Shown piece by piece: positions 18,734 through 27,839 of a DNA stretch of 64,000 nucleotides; position 1 is the stretch's first letter, and each line of letters starts with the position of its first letter. The stretch lies in the NCBI RefSeq assembly GCF_017874595.1, contig NZ_JAGILA010000002.1:868001-932000 (forward strand), in the 5' to 3' direction. Origin of the DNA: Sinorhizobium kostiense. GTDB taxonomy: Bacteria; Pseudomonadota; Alphaproteobacteria; Rhizobiales; Rhizobiaceae. The notes under the pieces are model-generated. The model saw only the letters and a program-made list of their open reading frames with translations. It was not told the DNA's origin and did no database searches. Made by a program: the position numbers and the translations under genes.

Positions 18734-18808
18734 ATTTTGCCGTTGATGGCAACGGCTTCTTCTTGAGAAACCGCCGGGGCGCTTGGTTCGCCGCCGGAAG
18801 CGAGCGCG

Positions 18809-18837
18809 GTTATAACATCTTGTTCGGCCGTGTCCAG
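18809..18837 (-). promoter_or_regulatory. Promoter for tRNA-Phe
   Basis: On the minus strand CTGGAC (18832-18837) and TATAAC (18809-18814) are separated by exactly 17 bases, close to the alphaproteobacterial sigma-70 pattern. Transcription would start about 70 bases before the mature tRNA. Confidence 0.5.
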
Positions 18838-18942
18838 CATCAATCGATTCTTTTTTGACGAATTTGGTCGGCAGTGGAAAAACGGCGAAAAGCCAAGGGT
18901 TTCAGCAGGATCACCCGGACTTGATTGGAGGAGCGCGGACCG

Positions 18943-19155
18943 TCAGCGCTCGTCGCCGTCATCCGCCTTCGACTCGTCGTCGGCAACAGGAATCGCATAG
19001 GATCCCGAGAGCCAGCGGTTGAGATCGACATTGCGACAACGCTCGGAGCAGAAGGGATAGTGCTCGCGCACCGACGGACGACCGCATTCCGGACAGGGCC
19101 GCGTTGCGCGCAGGGGCTCGACGTTCGAACCGCTTTTCTTGCCTTCCCCGGTCAC
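18943..19155 (-). CDS. yacG: DNA gyrase inhibitor / zinc protein YacG
   Basis: A 70-residue protein with the four-cysteine zinc motif CPEC...FCSERCRNVDLNRWLSGSYAIP, the hallmark of YacG. The family binds GyrB and blocks DNA binding. The GTG start has GAAGG 5 nt upstream and lies 6 nt after the maf stop, so the two are probably cotranscribed. The acidic tail (DDESKADDGDER) is common in rhizobial versions. Confidence 0.92.
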   Translation of the reverse strand: MTGEGKKSGSNVEPLRATRPCPECGRPSVREHYPFCSERCRNVDLNRWLSGSYAIPVADDESKADDGDER

Positions 19156-19161
19156 TGGCCT

Positions 19162-19782
19162 TCAGCCTTCAATCCAGCTGCCATGCACGTCAAACCCCTC
19201 GCCGACGAGGAGGTTGACGGTCTCATAGAGCGGCAAGCCTACCACATTTGTATAGGAGCCGACGAGCTTGACGACAAAACTTCCGGCAATGCCCTGGATG
19301 GCATAGCCGCCGGCTTTGCCGCGCCATTGGCCGGAGGCAAGATAGCTCTCGATGTCCAGGTTCGAAAGGCGCTTGAAGCGCACCTTGGTGTCGACGACCT
19401 TCTGCCGGAACGTCCGGTCGGGCGTCACGAGGCAGATGCCCGTATAAACGCGATGGCTGCGGCCGGAGAGGAGATGCAGCGCACTCGATGCCTCGCTGAT
19501 GAGCTCCGGCTTCGGCAGGATGCGGCGGCCGACACAGACGACGGTATCGGCCGCGAGAATGTAGCTGCCGTGCCAGTCCGCTTCCCCCTTGATCGCCGCC
19601 AGCGCCGCCTTCGCCTTCTCCGCCGAAAGTCGGCGCGCCAGCGAGCGCGGATGCTCGGCACGCTTTGGCGTTTCGTCTAGGTCCATGGGGAGCAGCCGGG
19701 CAGGCTCGATACCGACCTGCACCAGAAGCTCGACGCGACGCGGCGATCCGGACGCCAATATCAGTTTTTGGGGCACTGTCAT
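19162..19782 (-). CDS. maf: Maf-family nucleotide pyrophosphatase
   Basis: The 206-residue protein starts with [14 protein letters not shown], the Maf substrate motif, and has [27 protein letters not shown] (catalytic Asp) and GRSHRVYTG. Maf proteins hydrolyse non-canonical or modified nucleoside triphosphates to monophosphates, protecting the nucleotide pool. The exact preference (dTTP/UTP or m7GTP) is not certain from motifs alone. It follows infA by 126 bases and leads into yacG. Confidence 0.92.
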   Translation of the reverse strand: MTVPQKLILASGSPRRVELLVQVGIEPARLLPMDLDETPKRAEHPRSLARRLSAEKAKAALAAIKGEADWHGSYILAADTVVCVGRRILPKPELISEASSALHLLSGRSHRVYTGICLVTPDRTFRQKVVDTKVRFKRLSNLDIESYLASGQWRGKAGGYAIQGIAGSFVVKLVGSYTNVVGLPLYETVNLLVGEGFDVHGSWIEG

Positions 19783-19908
19783 CGAAGCGAGCCGTCAATC
19801 CCGGGGTGGCGCTCCAGCGCCCTTTGTCGTCTGGTCGAAGCCAAGGAAAAATGTGCAGCCATCAAACGTTTGTGGTTGTGCGTCTGGTGACGCACGCCGC
19901 TGGGAGGC

Positions 19909-20127
19909 TTACTTGAAGCGGTAGGTGATCCGGCCCTTCGTCAGATCGTAAGGAGTCATTTCGACGAGCACCTTGTCGCCCGCGAGAACCCGGATACGGT
20001 TCTTGCGCATACGGCCAGCCGTGTGGGCGATGATCTCGTGCTCATTCTCAAGCTTGACGCGGAACGTCGCGTTGGGGAGCAATTCAGTGACCACGCCCGG
20101 GAATTCGAGGACTTCTTCTTTCGCCAT
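19909..20127 (-). CDS. infA: Translation initiation factor IF-1
   Basis: The ATG at 20127 gives the canonical 72 residues: [19 protein letters not shown], then [20 protein letters not shown] and a C-terminus ending TYRFK. This is the single OB-fold of IF-1, which sits in the ribosomal A site during initiation. An in-frame start 15 codons earlier is not needed. A 276-base gap upstream suggests its own promoter. Confidence 0.98.
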   Translation of the reverse strand: MAKEEVLEFPGVVTELLPNATFRVKLENEHEIIAHTAGRMRKNRIRVLAGDKVLVEMTPYDLTKGRITYRFK

Positions 20128-20315
20128 GCAGGGTTGTTCTTTCTCGCGTTTATTCGCGGATGCGCCACGCATCCATCAGAAATTTTGGCGGAAACTACAC
20201 AATCGCCAGGGTTTTGTGAACCCGCCTTGATGCCGCTTTTCCGCAATAGCGCGGGAGGAGGGAAAGCATGCGCGGTTTCCCGTCCGCATTCCGCGCCAAC
20301 TTATTGAAACGAAAG

Positions 20316-20344
20316 AAGTTATGATTTCAGGCCGATCTGTCTAA
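20316..20344 (-). promoter_or_regulatory. Possible infA promoter
   Basis: On the minus strand TTAGAC (20339-20344) and TAACTT (20316-20321) are 17 bases apart. Transcription would start near 20309, about 180 bases before infA. Both boxes are imperfect. Confidence 0.35.
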
Positions 20345-20403
20345 AATCTGCGTGATCTCATGACTTTCCTCCGCGTCAGTGCGACGCTCGAGAGCAAGGC
20401 CGC

Positions 20404-20871
20404 TCAGGCGCCCTTGCGCAGACCGTTGCCGGCGAGCCGGCTCAGGATCAGCGCGGAAAGGTGGTCGCGCACCGCCCGATAGGCGTCGACGATCTGCTCC
20501 CGCGTGCCCATCGCCACCGTCGGATCAGGCGTCGGCCAATATACCACCTCGACGGCCATAGAGCGCGTCAGTTCAAGCGCGACGTGATGGGCTTCCGGTG
20601 CCAGGGTGACGATCACGTCGAAATAATCGTCCTCGAGCTCATCGAGTGTGCGCGGCTGGTGTCGGCCGATGCTCAATCCGATCTCCTCGAGAACGACGTC
20701 GACGAAAGGATCGCGTTCGCCGTGCCGGACGCCTGCCGAGGCGACATAGGTTCCTCTCGGCAGCGCCGCCCTCGCGATCACCTCGGCCATTGGCGAGCGG
20801 ATCGCATTCATTCGGCACATGAACAGAACGGATCGGGGCGTTCTGAAATCCGTGAAGGCGGTCCCGGTCAT
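20404..20871 (-). CDS. Low-molecular-weight phosphotyrosine phosphatase-like protein
   Basis: A 155-residue protein with the CX5R phosphate loop in VLFMCRMNAIRSPMAE and a late acid motif (PTPDPT) that can supply the general-acid Asp. This fold covers protein tyrosine phosphatases and arsenate reductases; rhizobial copies at this position are often labelled arsC-like, but nothing here proves arsenate as substrate. It starts 12 bases after the UPF0262 gene, so it is probably in that operon. Confidence 0.8.
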   Translation of the reverse strand: MTGTAFTDFRTPRSVLFMCRMNAIRSPMAEVIARAALPRGTYVASAGVRHGERDPFVDVVLEEIGLSIGRHQPRTLDELEDDYFDVIVTLAPEAHHVALELTRSMAVEVVYWPTPDPTVAMGTREQIVDAYRAVRDHLSALILSRLAGNGLRKGA

Positions 20872-20883
20872 CTCCGCCTCCCG

Positions 20884-21360
20884 TCAGCCGCGCCAGTAAA
20901 GCACACAGACCAGCGTGAACAGGCGGCGCGCCGTATCGAAATCCAGCCTGATCTTGCCAGAGAGTCGGTCCATCAAGGTCTGCGAGCCCTCGTTGTGAAT
21001 GCCGCGCCGACCCATGTCGATCGCCTCGATCTGGCTCGGCGTTGCTGATCGAATCGCCTCGTAATAGCTTTCGCAGATCATGAAATAATCTTTCACGATC
21101 CGGCGAAAGGGCGTGAGCGACAGGATGTGCGTGGCAACGTCCGTGCCACCGTCTGTCGAAATCGCGAAAACGAGCTTGGAGTCGACCAGCGACAAATTGA
21201 GCCGGTAGGGCCCGCCTGGATGGCCGAGGGGTTCGAACAGGTTCTCCTCGAGGAGGTCGAATATCGCAACCGCGCGCTCGTGCTCCACGTCAGGTGTCGA
21301 GCGGCCGATCGTCTCGTCCAGAACGATGTCGCAGAGCCGGAGGTTGCGATCGGCCTTCAT
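20884..21360 (-). CDS. UPF0262 family protein
   Basis: The 158-residue protein matches a conserved alphaproteobacterial family that regularly follows his[53 protein letters not shown] and [15 protein letters not shown]. Its start overlaps the hisD stop by ATGA. The function is unknown; strict linkage to hisD may reflect only translational coupling. The final LCVLYWRG is typical for the family. Confidence 0.85.
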   Translation of the reverse strand: MKADRNLRLCDIVLDETIGRSTPDVEHERAVAIFDLLEENLFEPLGHPGGPYRLNLSLVDSKLVFAISTDGGTDVATHILSLTPFRRIVKDYFMICESYYEAIRSATPSQIEAIDMGRRGIHNEGSQTLMDRLSGKIRLDFDTARRLFTLVCVLYWRG

Positions 21361-22661
21361 CCCTCTCCCCCGAGATTGAGGCGGAAGGCGACGGACCGGG
21401 CATGGGCCTCGAGCCCTTCCGACTTCGCAAGTGCGATCGCAGCCGGGCCGAGCGTGCGCAATTGTTCCGGGCCAAGCCGGAGGATCGAGGTGCGTTTCAT
21501 GTAATCCAGCACCCCGAGGCCAGACGAGAAGCGGGCCGAGCGCGCCGTCGGCAGGACATGATTGGAGCCGCCGACATAATCGCCGATCACCTCCGGCGTA
21601 TGGCGACCGATGAAGATCGCCCCGGCATTGCGGATCTTCGGCACCATCGTGTCCGGATCGGCCATTGCCAGTTCGAGATGCTCCGGCGCGATGCGATTGG
21701 CGAGCGGCACGGCGTCGTCGAGCTCCGGCACCAGGATTATGGCGCCAAAGTCGCGCCAGCTTGCCGTCGCCGTCTCCGCCCGCGGCAAGGTCTTCAACTG
21801 CCGTTCGACCGCGTTTTCGACTGCGTCACCAAAGGCGGCATCGTCGGTGATCAGGATCGCCTGCGCGCCGGCATCATGCTCCGCCTGCGCCAGGAGGTCG
21901 GCGGCGATCCAATCCGGATCGTTGTCGCCGTCGGCGATCACCAGCACTTCCGAGGGGCCGGCGATCATGTCGATGCCGACGGTTCCGAAGACCTGCCGCT
22001 TGGCAGCCGCGACATAGGCGTTGCCCGGGCCGACGATCTTCGCCACCGGAGCGATGGTCTTCGTGCCATAGGCAAGGGCCGCAACGGCTTGCGCGCCTCC
22101 GATGCGGTAGATTTCCTCGACGCCGGCAAGCCGCGCCGCCGCGAGCACGGCAGGGTTAATCGCTCCGCCGCTCGCCGGCACGACCATGACGATGCGCGGA
22201 ACGCCGGCGACCTTCGCCGGCAGCGCGTTCATCAGCACCGAGCTCGGATAGCTTGCCGTCCCGCCCGGGACATAGAGGCCGACCGCATCGATCGCCGTCC
22301 AGCGGGAACCGAGGCCGACGCCCATCGAATCCTCATAGAGATCGTCTTTGGGCAATTGCCGGCGATGATGCGCCTCGATCCGGGTTGCCGCGACCTTCAG
22401 CGCGCCCAGAACTTCCGGCTCGACCGCATCGATCGCCGCGTCGATCTCGGCCGCCGTGACCGCCATGCCGGTCTTTGCAAAGTCGATTCCGTCGAAACGG
22501 GCGGAATAGTCGGCGAGCGCCGCATCGCCTCGCGCGCGGACGTCATCGATGATGGCGCGCACTGTGGCGTTGACGTCCTCCGACACCTCCCGCTTCGTTG
22601 TCAGGAAGGCGGCGAAGTCACGTTCGAAGCCGCTGTCGAGAGAGTTCAGCCTCATAGCCAA
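21357..22661 (-). CDS. hisD: Histidinol dehydrogenase
   Basis: The enzyme oxidises L-histidinol to L-histidine, the last two steps of histidine synthesis. Motifs include [26 protein letters not shown] (read in parts), [22 protein letters not shown] and [16 protein letters not shown], the last with the zinc-binding His. A TTG at 22661 preceded by AAGGA at 8 nt gives 434 residues starting [20 protein letters not shown], the family length; the first ATG would give 432. The gene follows the DUF2948 gene by 35 bases. Confidence 0.95.
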   Translation of the reverse strand: MAMRLNSLDSGFERDFAAFLTTKREVSEDVNATVRAIIDDVRARGDAALADYSARFDGIDFAKTGMAVTAAEIDAAIDAVEPEVLGALKVAATRIEAHHRRQLPKDDLYEDSMGVGLGSRWTAIDAVGLYVPGGTASYPSSVLMNALPAKVAGVPRIVMVVPASGGAINPAVLAAARLAGVEEIYRIGGAQAVAALAYGTKTIAPVAKIVGPGNAYVAAAKRQVFGTVGIDMIAGPSEVLVIADGDNDPDWIAADLLAQAEHDAGAQAILITDDAAFGDAVENAVERQLKTLPRAETATASWRDFGAIILVPELDDAVPLANRIAPEHLELAMADPDTMVPKIRNAGAIFIGRHTPEVIGDYVGGSNHVLPTARSARFSSGLGVLDYMKRTSILRLGPEQLRTLGPAAIALAKSEGLEAHARSVAFRLNLGGEG

Positions 22662-22696
22662 TGCGATGGTCCTTTTGAATGGTGACGAGCGGTCAA

Positions 22697-23137
22697 TCAA
22701 GCGCCTTCGGGATGGCGCGGCTTGAACGCGGTTTCCCAGGCGCCGCCGGTATCGGTCAGCTGCGCCTCGATGCACTCGACGTCGAGTGCGATTGAGGCAT
22801 CGCCGGCAAGCACGAGCTCGATCGTACCCTCGGGGCCCTCGCCCCTGACCGAAAAGCGCACGGCGAGCAGATCGAGCACCGCCTCCGCGTCGCTGCGATC
22901 GAAACCGAGGGAGCGCACGGCGGTGACGCACTTGAACAGCAAGACCGCGCGGCGCCGTTCGAAATTGCGCCGTTTGCCTTCGGCCTTTTCCCAGGCGAAG
23001 CGGTTGATCACCAGCGAGAATTGATGGCGGCGGCCATCGTAGAGAATGCCGGCCACCTTGAAGACTGCGTCCTGCACGTGAGCGGACACGACACTCAGGT
23101 CCTCCTCGTCGAGTGCCAGCAGTTTCAAAGCGTCCAT
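22697..23137 (-). CDS. DUF2948 family protein
   Basis: A 146-residue protein starting MDALKLLALDEEDLSVVSAH, with DGRRHQFSLVINRFAWE and a tract of Arg residues (KRRNFERRRA). This is a family of unknown function conserved next to hisD in Rhizobiales. It lies between murA and hisD on the same strand. An ATG three codons earlier (MVR) is also possible. Nothing in the sequence points to catalysis. Confidence 0.8.
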   Translation of the reverse strand: MDALKLLALDEEDLSVVSAHVQDAVFKVAGILYDGRRHQFSLVINRFAWEKAEGKRRNFERRRAVLLFKCVTAVRSLGFDRSDAEAVLDLLAVRFSVRGEGPEGTIELVLAGDASIALDVECIEAQLTDTGGAWETAFKPRHPEGA

Positions 23138-23232
23138 GCGAACCATCCCTGTTTCATCGCCTGTTGCGTCGCAACCGCCAAGGACATAGGACGCGCCCGA
23201 AACCGCAACGGTTTCAGGCGTCAAGAGGCGAA

Positions 23233-24525
23233 TCAGTCGCTGACGCGCTCTACGTGAGCGCCGCAGCGAGTCAGCTTCTCCTCTAGCCGCTCAAAGCCGC
23301 GATCGAGGTGATAGACGCGGGAAACCATCGTCTCGCCTTCGGCCGCCAGGCCGGCGATGACGAGCGAGACGGAGGCGCGCAGGTCCGTCGCCATCACCGG
23401 CGCACCCTTCAACCGGTTGACGCCATCGATCTTCGCCGTCTGGCCGGAAAGCGAGATTTTCGCGCCCAGACGCGCGAGCTCCTGCACATGCATGAAACGG
23501 TTCTCGAAGATCGTCTCGGTGATGTGGGAAACGCCGCTCGACTTGGTCATCAGGCCCATGAACTGGGCCTGCAGGTCGGTCGGGAATCCCGGGAAGGGAT
23601 CGGTGACGATATCGACCGGCCGTATCCCGGCGCCATTGCGCACCACCCGGATGCCGCTGTTCGTCGCGCTGATCTCGGCGCCCGCCCGGCGGATCGCCTC
23701 GAGCGCCGTCTCGAGCAGGCTCGCATCGGTATCCTCGAGAATGACGTCGCCGCCGGCCATCGCCACCGCCATCGCATAGGTGCCGGTTTCGATGCGGTCG
23801 GGCAGCACCCGGTGGCGCGCCCCCGACAGCGAGCGCACGCCCTCGATCGTGATCGAGCTCGTGCCGTGGCCGGAAATCTTCGCACCCATGGCATTGAGGC
23901 AGCGGGCGAGGTCGGCGACTTCGGGCTCGCGCGCCGCGTTGCCGATAACCGTCGTACCGTTGGCAAGGGTCGCCGCCATCATCATCACATGCGTGGCGCC
24001 GACCGACACCTTCGGAAACACGTAGCGTCCGCCGATGAGCCCGCCTTGCGGTGCCGTGGCATTGACATAACCACCGTCGATTTCGATGTCGGCGCCGAGC
24101 GCCGTCAGCCCCTCGATGAAGAGATCGACCGGACGCGTACCGATGGCGCAGCCGCCCGGCAGCGACACGCGCGCCTTGCCTTCGCGAGCAAGCAACGGCC
24201 CGATGACCCAGAAACTTGCCCGCATTTTCGAGACGAGCTCATAGGGAGCCGTGGTCGAGACGATATTGCGGCTCGTGAAATGGATCGTGCGGGCATAGCT
24301 TTCGCCCTGGCGCTCGCGCCGGCCATTGACGGAAATGTCGGCACCATGATTGCCGAGAATGCGGATCAGCTGCTCGACATCGGCGAGATGCGGCACGTTT
24401 TCCAAGGTCAGCGTATCGTCGGTCAGGAGCGACGCGATCATCAGCGGCAAGGCGGCGTTCTTCGCGCCGGAAATGGGGATGACCCCGCGCAGTTCATTTC
24501 CGCCAACGATCCTGATGCGATCCAT
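23233..24525 (-). CDS. murA: UDP-N-acetylglucosamine 1-carboxyvinyltransferase MurA
   Basis: The 430-residue enzyme catalyses the first committed step of peptidoglycan synthesis, transferring enolpyruvate from PEP to UDP-GlcNAc. It begins with [20 protein letters not shown] and [12 protein letters not shown], and has the catalytic Cys126 in [16 protein letters not shown], so fosfomycin sensitivity is expected. Later motifs [15 protein letters not shown] and [12 protein letters not shown] are intact. It heads the run murA-DUF2948-hisD-UPF0262. Confidence 0.97.
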   Translation of the reverse strand: MDRIRIVGGNELRGVIPISGAKNAALPLMIASLLTDDTLTLENVPHLADVEQLIRILGNHGADISVNGRRERQGESYARTIHFTSRNIVSTTAPYELVSKMRASFWVIGPLLAREGKARVSLPGGCAIGTRPVDLFIEGLTALGADIEIDGGYVNATAPQGGLIGGRYVFPKVSVGATHVMMMAATLANGTTVIGNAAREPEVADLARCLNAMGAKISGHGTSSITIEGVRSLSGARHRVLPDRIETGTYAMAVAMAGGDVILEDTDASLLETALEAIRRAGAEISATNSGIRVVRNGAGIRPVDIVTDPFPGFPTDLQAQFMGLMTKSSGVSHITETIFENRFMHVQELARLGAKISLSGQTAKIDGVNRLKGAPVMATDLRASVSLVIAGLAAEGETMVSRVYHLDRGFERLEEKLTRCGAHVERVSD

Positions 24526-24603
24526 GAGACCTCTCGTACGGGCGCCGCCCGCTTTCCAATATCCAGTGTTGCTAAGGGGCGTCTCTTAGTGGAGATGCCG
24601 AGA

Positions 24604-24632
24604 AAATAGAAGTGCCTTGAAATGCAAGTCAA
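24604..24632 (-). promoter_or_regulatory. Promoter for murA operon
   Basis: On the minus strand TTGACT (24627-24632) and CTATTT (24604-24609) are 17 bases apart, close to the alphaproteobacterial consensus. Transcription would start near 24597, some 70 bases before the murA ATG. Confidence 0.6.
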
Positions 24633-24693
24633 AGAGATTGCGTCGGCGGCGAGGGCCACGCGTCATTCGTGCCGTCCTCGATCGCGCCAGGAC

Positions 24694-24906
24694 CTAATCT
24701 TCCGATTCGTCCGTTTTTGCGGCGGGCAGGCCTGAGGTCTCGTCGGCCCCGCCCGACCGGCGCGCACGGGCCTGTTGCTTGCGGCGCTGGAGATTGTCGC
24801 GCAGGTTCTTTGCCAACCGTTGGCGCCGCGCCTCCGCCTCGTTCGCGGCTTCATGCGCGCCGCTTCGCGAGCCCGGTGTGCGCCCCTTGTCGTCACTCTT
24901 CTGCAT
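24694..24906 (-). CDS. Small basic coiled protein, hypothetical
   Basis: A 70-residue protein beginning MQKSDDKGRTPGSRSGAHEA, with a central helix rich in Arg, Lys and Ala (RRQRLAKNLRDNLQRRKQQA) and an acidic tail (TDESED). Proteins of this shape are common near murA in Rhizobiales. It is predicted to be a soluble helical protein. It is upstream of murA on the same strand but separated by the murA promoter. Confidence 0.7.
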   Translation of the reverse strand: MQKSDDKGRTPGSRSGAHEAANEAEARRQRLAKNLRDNLQRRKQQARARRSGGADETSGLPAAKTDESED

Positions 24907-25173
24907 GGAGCATGGATTAGCGCAAATGCGGCGATTTCGGAAGCGGCAAAGCCGATTCCGCCGATGTGGAACTCTGAAACACACCGGGCCGCGTTCCCGT
25001 CACTCCAGCAGTCAAGCAGCTGAAATCATAGGCTGCCGTGGTTTGATTCCGGCTCCACGAGGCGGCTCGGAGATGCCGTCGGGCCAAAATCTTCGAAACG
25101 CGGCTTGCGCTCTCTCTCAAGCTATGGCAATAGGCGCTCGCTTGCTGCGGCTCGTCACAGACCGCCGCCGGAT

Positions 25174-25248
25174 GCTGCTATAGCTCAGGGGTAGAGCACT
25201 CCCTTGGTAAGGGAGAGGCCGAGAGTTCAAATCTCTCTAGCAGCACCA
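25174..25248 (+). tRNA. tRNA-Thr (GGT)
   Basis: A 75-base tRNA with acceptor GCTGCTA/TAGCAGC, D-arm TAGCTCAGGGGTAGAGCA, anticodon stem CTCCC/GGGAG with loop TTGGTAA (anticodon GGT), T-arm GAGAGTTCAAATCTCTC and an encoded CCA end. It lies 59 bases from the convergent kup stop. Confidence 0.98.
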
Positions 25249-25307
25249 GCCTATCCCAAGGAAAATTCAAAAGAACAGCGCTTGCTGCGCGTACGAGCGC
25301 GCCGACG

Positions 25308-27209
25308 CTACACGACCACTTGCTCTCCCAGCTCGACGACCCGGTTTGGGGGCAGGTGGAAATAGTCGGTCGGGTCGATCGCCGATGCCGCCATGGCGAT
25401 GAAGAGTTTGTCCTGCCAGAGCGGCATGCCGGAGTTCGGGTCTGCAATGAGCTTCCGCCTGCCCAGATAGAACGACGTCGCCATGATCTCAAACTTGAGG
25501 CCTGCCTTTCGGCATTGCGCAAGCGCCTGCGACACATTCTGTTCGTCCATGAAGCCGAAGCGCAGCTCCAGTTTGCTGAATCGTTCGGAGAGCTTCGTGA
25601 GGGTGAAACGGTCCTTCTCCGGGACATAGGGCACTCTGGCGGTCTTGATCGTCAGGATCACGTTGTGCTGATGAAGCACGTGATTGTGCTTGATGTTGTG
25701 CAAGAGAACCGCCGGGGTGGTATCCGGGGTGGCCGTGAGGAAGATCGCCGTTCCGGGGACGACGACGGGAGCGTGTTCTGACTTTCGTTCGGCTGCGGCT
25801 ATGAACTGGCTCAGCGGAATTTCGTGTCGCGCCGTCTTATCGCGCAGCAGCTTCACACCTTTTCGCCAGGTCCACATCATCGTCATCACCGTGGCGGCGA
25901 AAAGGATGGGAACATAGCCGCCGTGGTGGATCTTGAAGAGGTTCGCGCCGAGAAAGATCGCTTCCAGCAAGAATAGCGGGAGCAGGAAGGCCGTAGCGGT
26001 CAAGCCGGGCCAGTTCCACAGATAACGGACAAAGGCGAAGGCGAGGATCGTGTCGATGATCATGGCGCCGCTGATTGAGACGCCGTAGGCGGGGGCAAGC
26101 GATTCGGAACTGCCGAATACAAGCATGAGAACAAGCACCCCGGTCAGGAGCGCGGTGTTGACCCACGGCAGATAGATCTGGCCCGTCTGGGTTTCCGAGG
26201 TGAAGCAGATCTGCAATCGCGGCAGGAAGCCAAGATGGATCGCTTGCCGCACGAGCGAAAAGGCTCCGGTGATCACCGATTGGCTGGCGATGATCGTTGC
26301 GGCGGTGGCAAGGATCACCACCGGCAGGATCGCCCACTTCGGGAACATCAGGAAAAATGGATTGGAGGCGGCATCCGGATGGGACAGAACGAGCGCGCCC
26401 TGACCGAGGTAGTTCAAGGCCAGAGCCGGGAAGACCACGGCGAACCAGGCCGCCTGGATCGGGCGCCGGCCGAAGTGACCGAGATCCGCATAAAGGGCCT
26501 CGGCGCCTGTCACCGTAAGGAAAACGGCCCCGAGCACGATAAAGCCCACGAGGCCGGCATTCCAAAGAAACACGACTGCATGGAAGGGATTGAACGCCGC
26601 GAGAATTCCCAGATCGTCGCCGACGTGGGCGACACCGGCCCCTCCAAGGAGAAGAAACCAGACGAGGGTGATTGGGCCGAAGAATCTCGACACGGCCCCC
26701 GTACCTTGGGACTGGATGGCAAACAGCAGCACCATGATCGCGACCGAAATCGGCAAGACATAATCGTGTAAGGCTGGGGTCACGAGCCTCAACCCCTCGA
26801 CGGCGGACAGTACCGAAAGGGCCGGCGTGATCATCGCGTCGCCGATAAACAAAGCGGCGCCCAGAATTCCGGCGGCAAACATCAAGGTCGTATAGCGCGG
26901 CGCTCTCTTCATCAGCAGGGCAAGCAGCGACAGCGTGCCGCCTTCGCCATCATTGTCCGCACGCAGCAGAAACAGGACGTATTTGCAGGTAACGATGACT
27001 GTCAGGGTCCAGAGCATCAGGGAGATGAGGCCGATAACCTCTTCTCGCTCGACACCGCCGCCAGCAAAAGGCCGCATTGCCTCGCGGAAGGCATAGAGGG
27101 GGCTTGTGCCGATGTCGCCGTAAACCACCCCCACCGACCCAAGAGTCAACGCCAGAAACTGGCGCAAACTTTTTGCTCGTACAGGTACATGGTCGAGGGA
27201 GGCAGTCAC
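25308..27209 (-). CDS. kup: Potassium uptake protein Kup
   Basis: A 633-residue inner-membrane protein with about twelve helices and a soluble C-terminal domain. Family marks are [20 protein letters not shown] near the N-terminus, [33 protein letters not shown] and a C-terminal NFFEMA-like region ([13 protein letters not shown]). Kup takes up K+ with protons under low potassium or acid conditions. The GTG start has GGGGGAAC upstream. Rhizobia often have more than one copy, so the paralogue number cannot be set here. Confidence 0.94.
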   Translation of the reverse strand: MTASLDHVPVRAKSLRQFLALTLGSVGVVYGDIGTSPLYAFREAMRPFAGGGVEREEVIGLISLMLWTLTVIVTCKYVLFLLRADNDGEGGTLSLLALLMKRAPRYTTLMFAAGILGAALFIGDAMITPALSVLSAVEGLRLVTPALHDYVLPISVAIMVLLFAIQSQGTGAVSRFFGPITLVWFLLLGGAGVAHVGDDLGILAAFNPFHAVVFLWNAGLVGFIVLGAVFLTVTGAEALYADLGHFGRRPIQAAWFAVVFPALALNYLGQGALVLSHPDAASNPFFLMFPKWAILPVVILATAATIIASQSVITGAFSLVRQAIHLGFLPRLQICFTSETQTGQIYLPWVNTALLTGVLVLMLVFGSSESLAPAYGVSISGAMIIDTILAFAFVRYLWNWPGLTATAFLLPLFLLEAIFLGANLFKIHHGGYVPILFAATVMTMMWTWRKGVKLLRDKTARHEIPLSQFIAAAERKSEHAPVVVPGTAIFLTATPDTTPAVLLHNIKHNHVLHQHNVILTIKTARVPYVPEKDRFTLTKLSERFSKLELRFGFMDEQNVSQALAQCRKAGLKFEIMATSFYLGRRKLIADPNSGMPLWQDKLFIAMAASAIDPTDYFHLPPNRVVELGEQVVV

Positions 27210-27471
27210 CGGTTCCCCCTATACTCCTTGGGCGCCGTCATACGACTGCGCAAATTCGGGTTTGTCAAATAGGAGCTATACGCACTCAGCGGAGAACGCC
27301 CGGAGTTAAAGGAAGTTTCCTGCTGCAGTTTCCATTCATCGGATTCCAATAGAAACATACGGGAATTCAAAGCATTACGGCGCGCGGTGCAGCAGGCGGG
27401 GCGCGACAACGTCGTCACGTTCCCTTCCCTCCTTGCACTCGTTCGGGAGCTGAAAAGACCGGGAAACAGCC

Positions 27472-27636
27472 CTATCGCATCGCGAAGGCGATCAAACGGT
27501 GGAAATGATATCGGACGTAATCGGATTGCTCCGCCGATTGGTGCCAGAAAGCACGGCTATAGCGCCCCTGGCAGGCGATCCGATCGGTCGCCCAAAGGGC
27601 AGCCAGGATGACGATGGTCATTAGCAAGCCGCGCAT
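27472..27636 (-). CDS. Small anchored or secreted protein, 54 residues
   Basis: The frame reads MRGLLMTIVILAALWATDRI, then ACQGRYSRAFWHQSAEQSDY and a basic tail VRYHFHRLIAFAMR. A hydrophobic N-terminal segment is followed by an aromatic, charged region, giving a membrane-anchored or secreted layout. The non-hydrophobic half also looks like protein rather than chance sequence. It lies between kup and the penicillin-binding protein gene on the same strand. No ribosome site is strong. Function unknown. Confidence 0.55.
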   Translation of the reverse strand: MRGLLMTIVILAALWATDRIACQGRYSRAFWHQSAEQSDYVRYHFHRLIAFAMR

Positions 27637-27778
27637 GGCGACACCATACTGCTGGTAAATTCAGAAATGACTAAATTAATTGGTTTGCAGATGGCTTCAG
27701 GCGAGCACTCTTTGCTCTGTTTTCGTACAGTTGCCGCATGTCTCCTTTAGTCGACCCCGAATTAAGGACAAAGGACAT

Positions 27779-27839
27779 GCAGCCATTCAAGGCGCTACAG
27801 GGACTTTGCGCGTCTGAGATAGGACGCGCGGCGCTGTAG
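27779..27839 (-). repeat. Dispersed rhizobial hairpin repeat, copy 1
   Basis: Read on the minus strand it begins CTACAGCGCCGCGCGTC, then CAGACGCGCAAAG and CTGTAG, so an inner stem GCGCGTC/GACGCGC is closed by an outer CTACAG/CTGTAG. It starts right after the stop codon of the penicillin-binding protein gene. The same core occurs at 57018-57045. Such elements are widespread in Sinorhizobium intergenic DNA and may act as transcript ends. Confidence 0.7.

Noticed and set aside
20268-20324. 18-codon plus-strand frame with a strong GGAGGAGGGAAA site
   Set aside because: Too short and basic (MRGFPSAFRANLLKRKKL) to judge; it lies antisense to the infA leader and the purine run may be chance.
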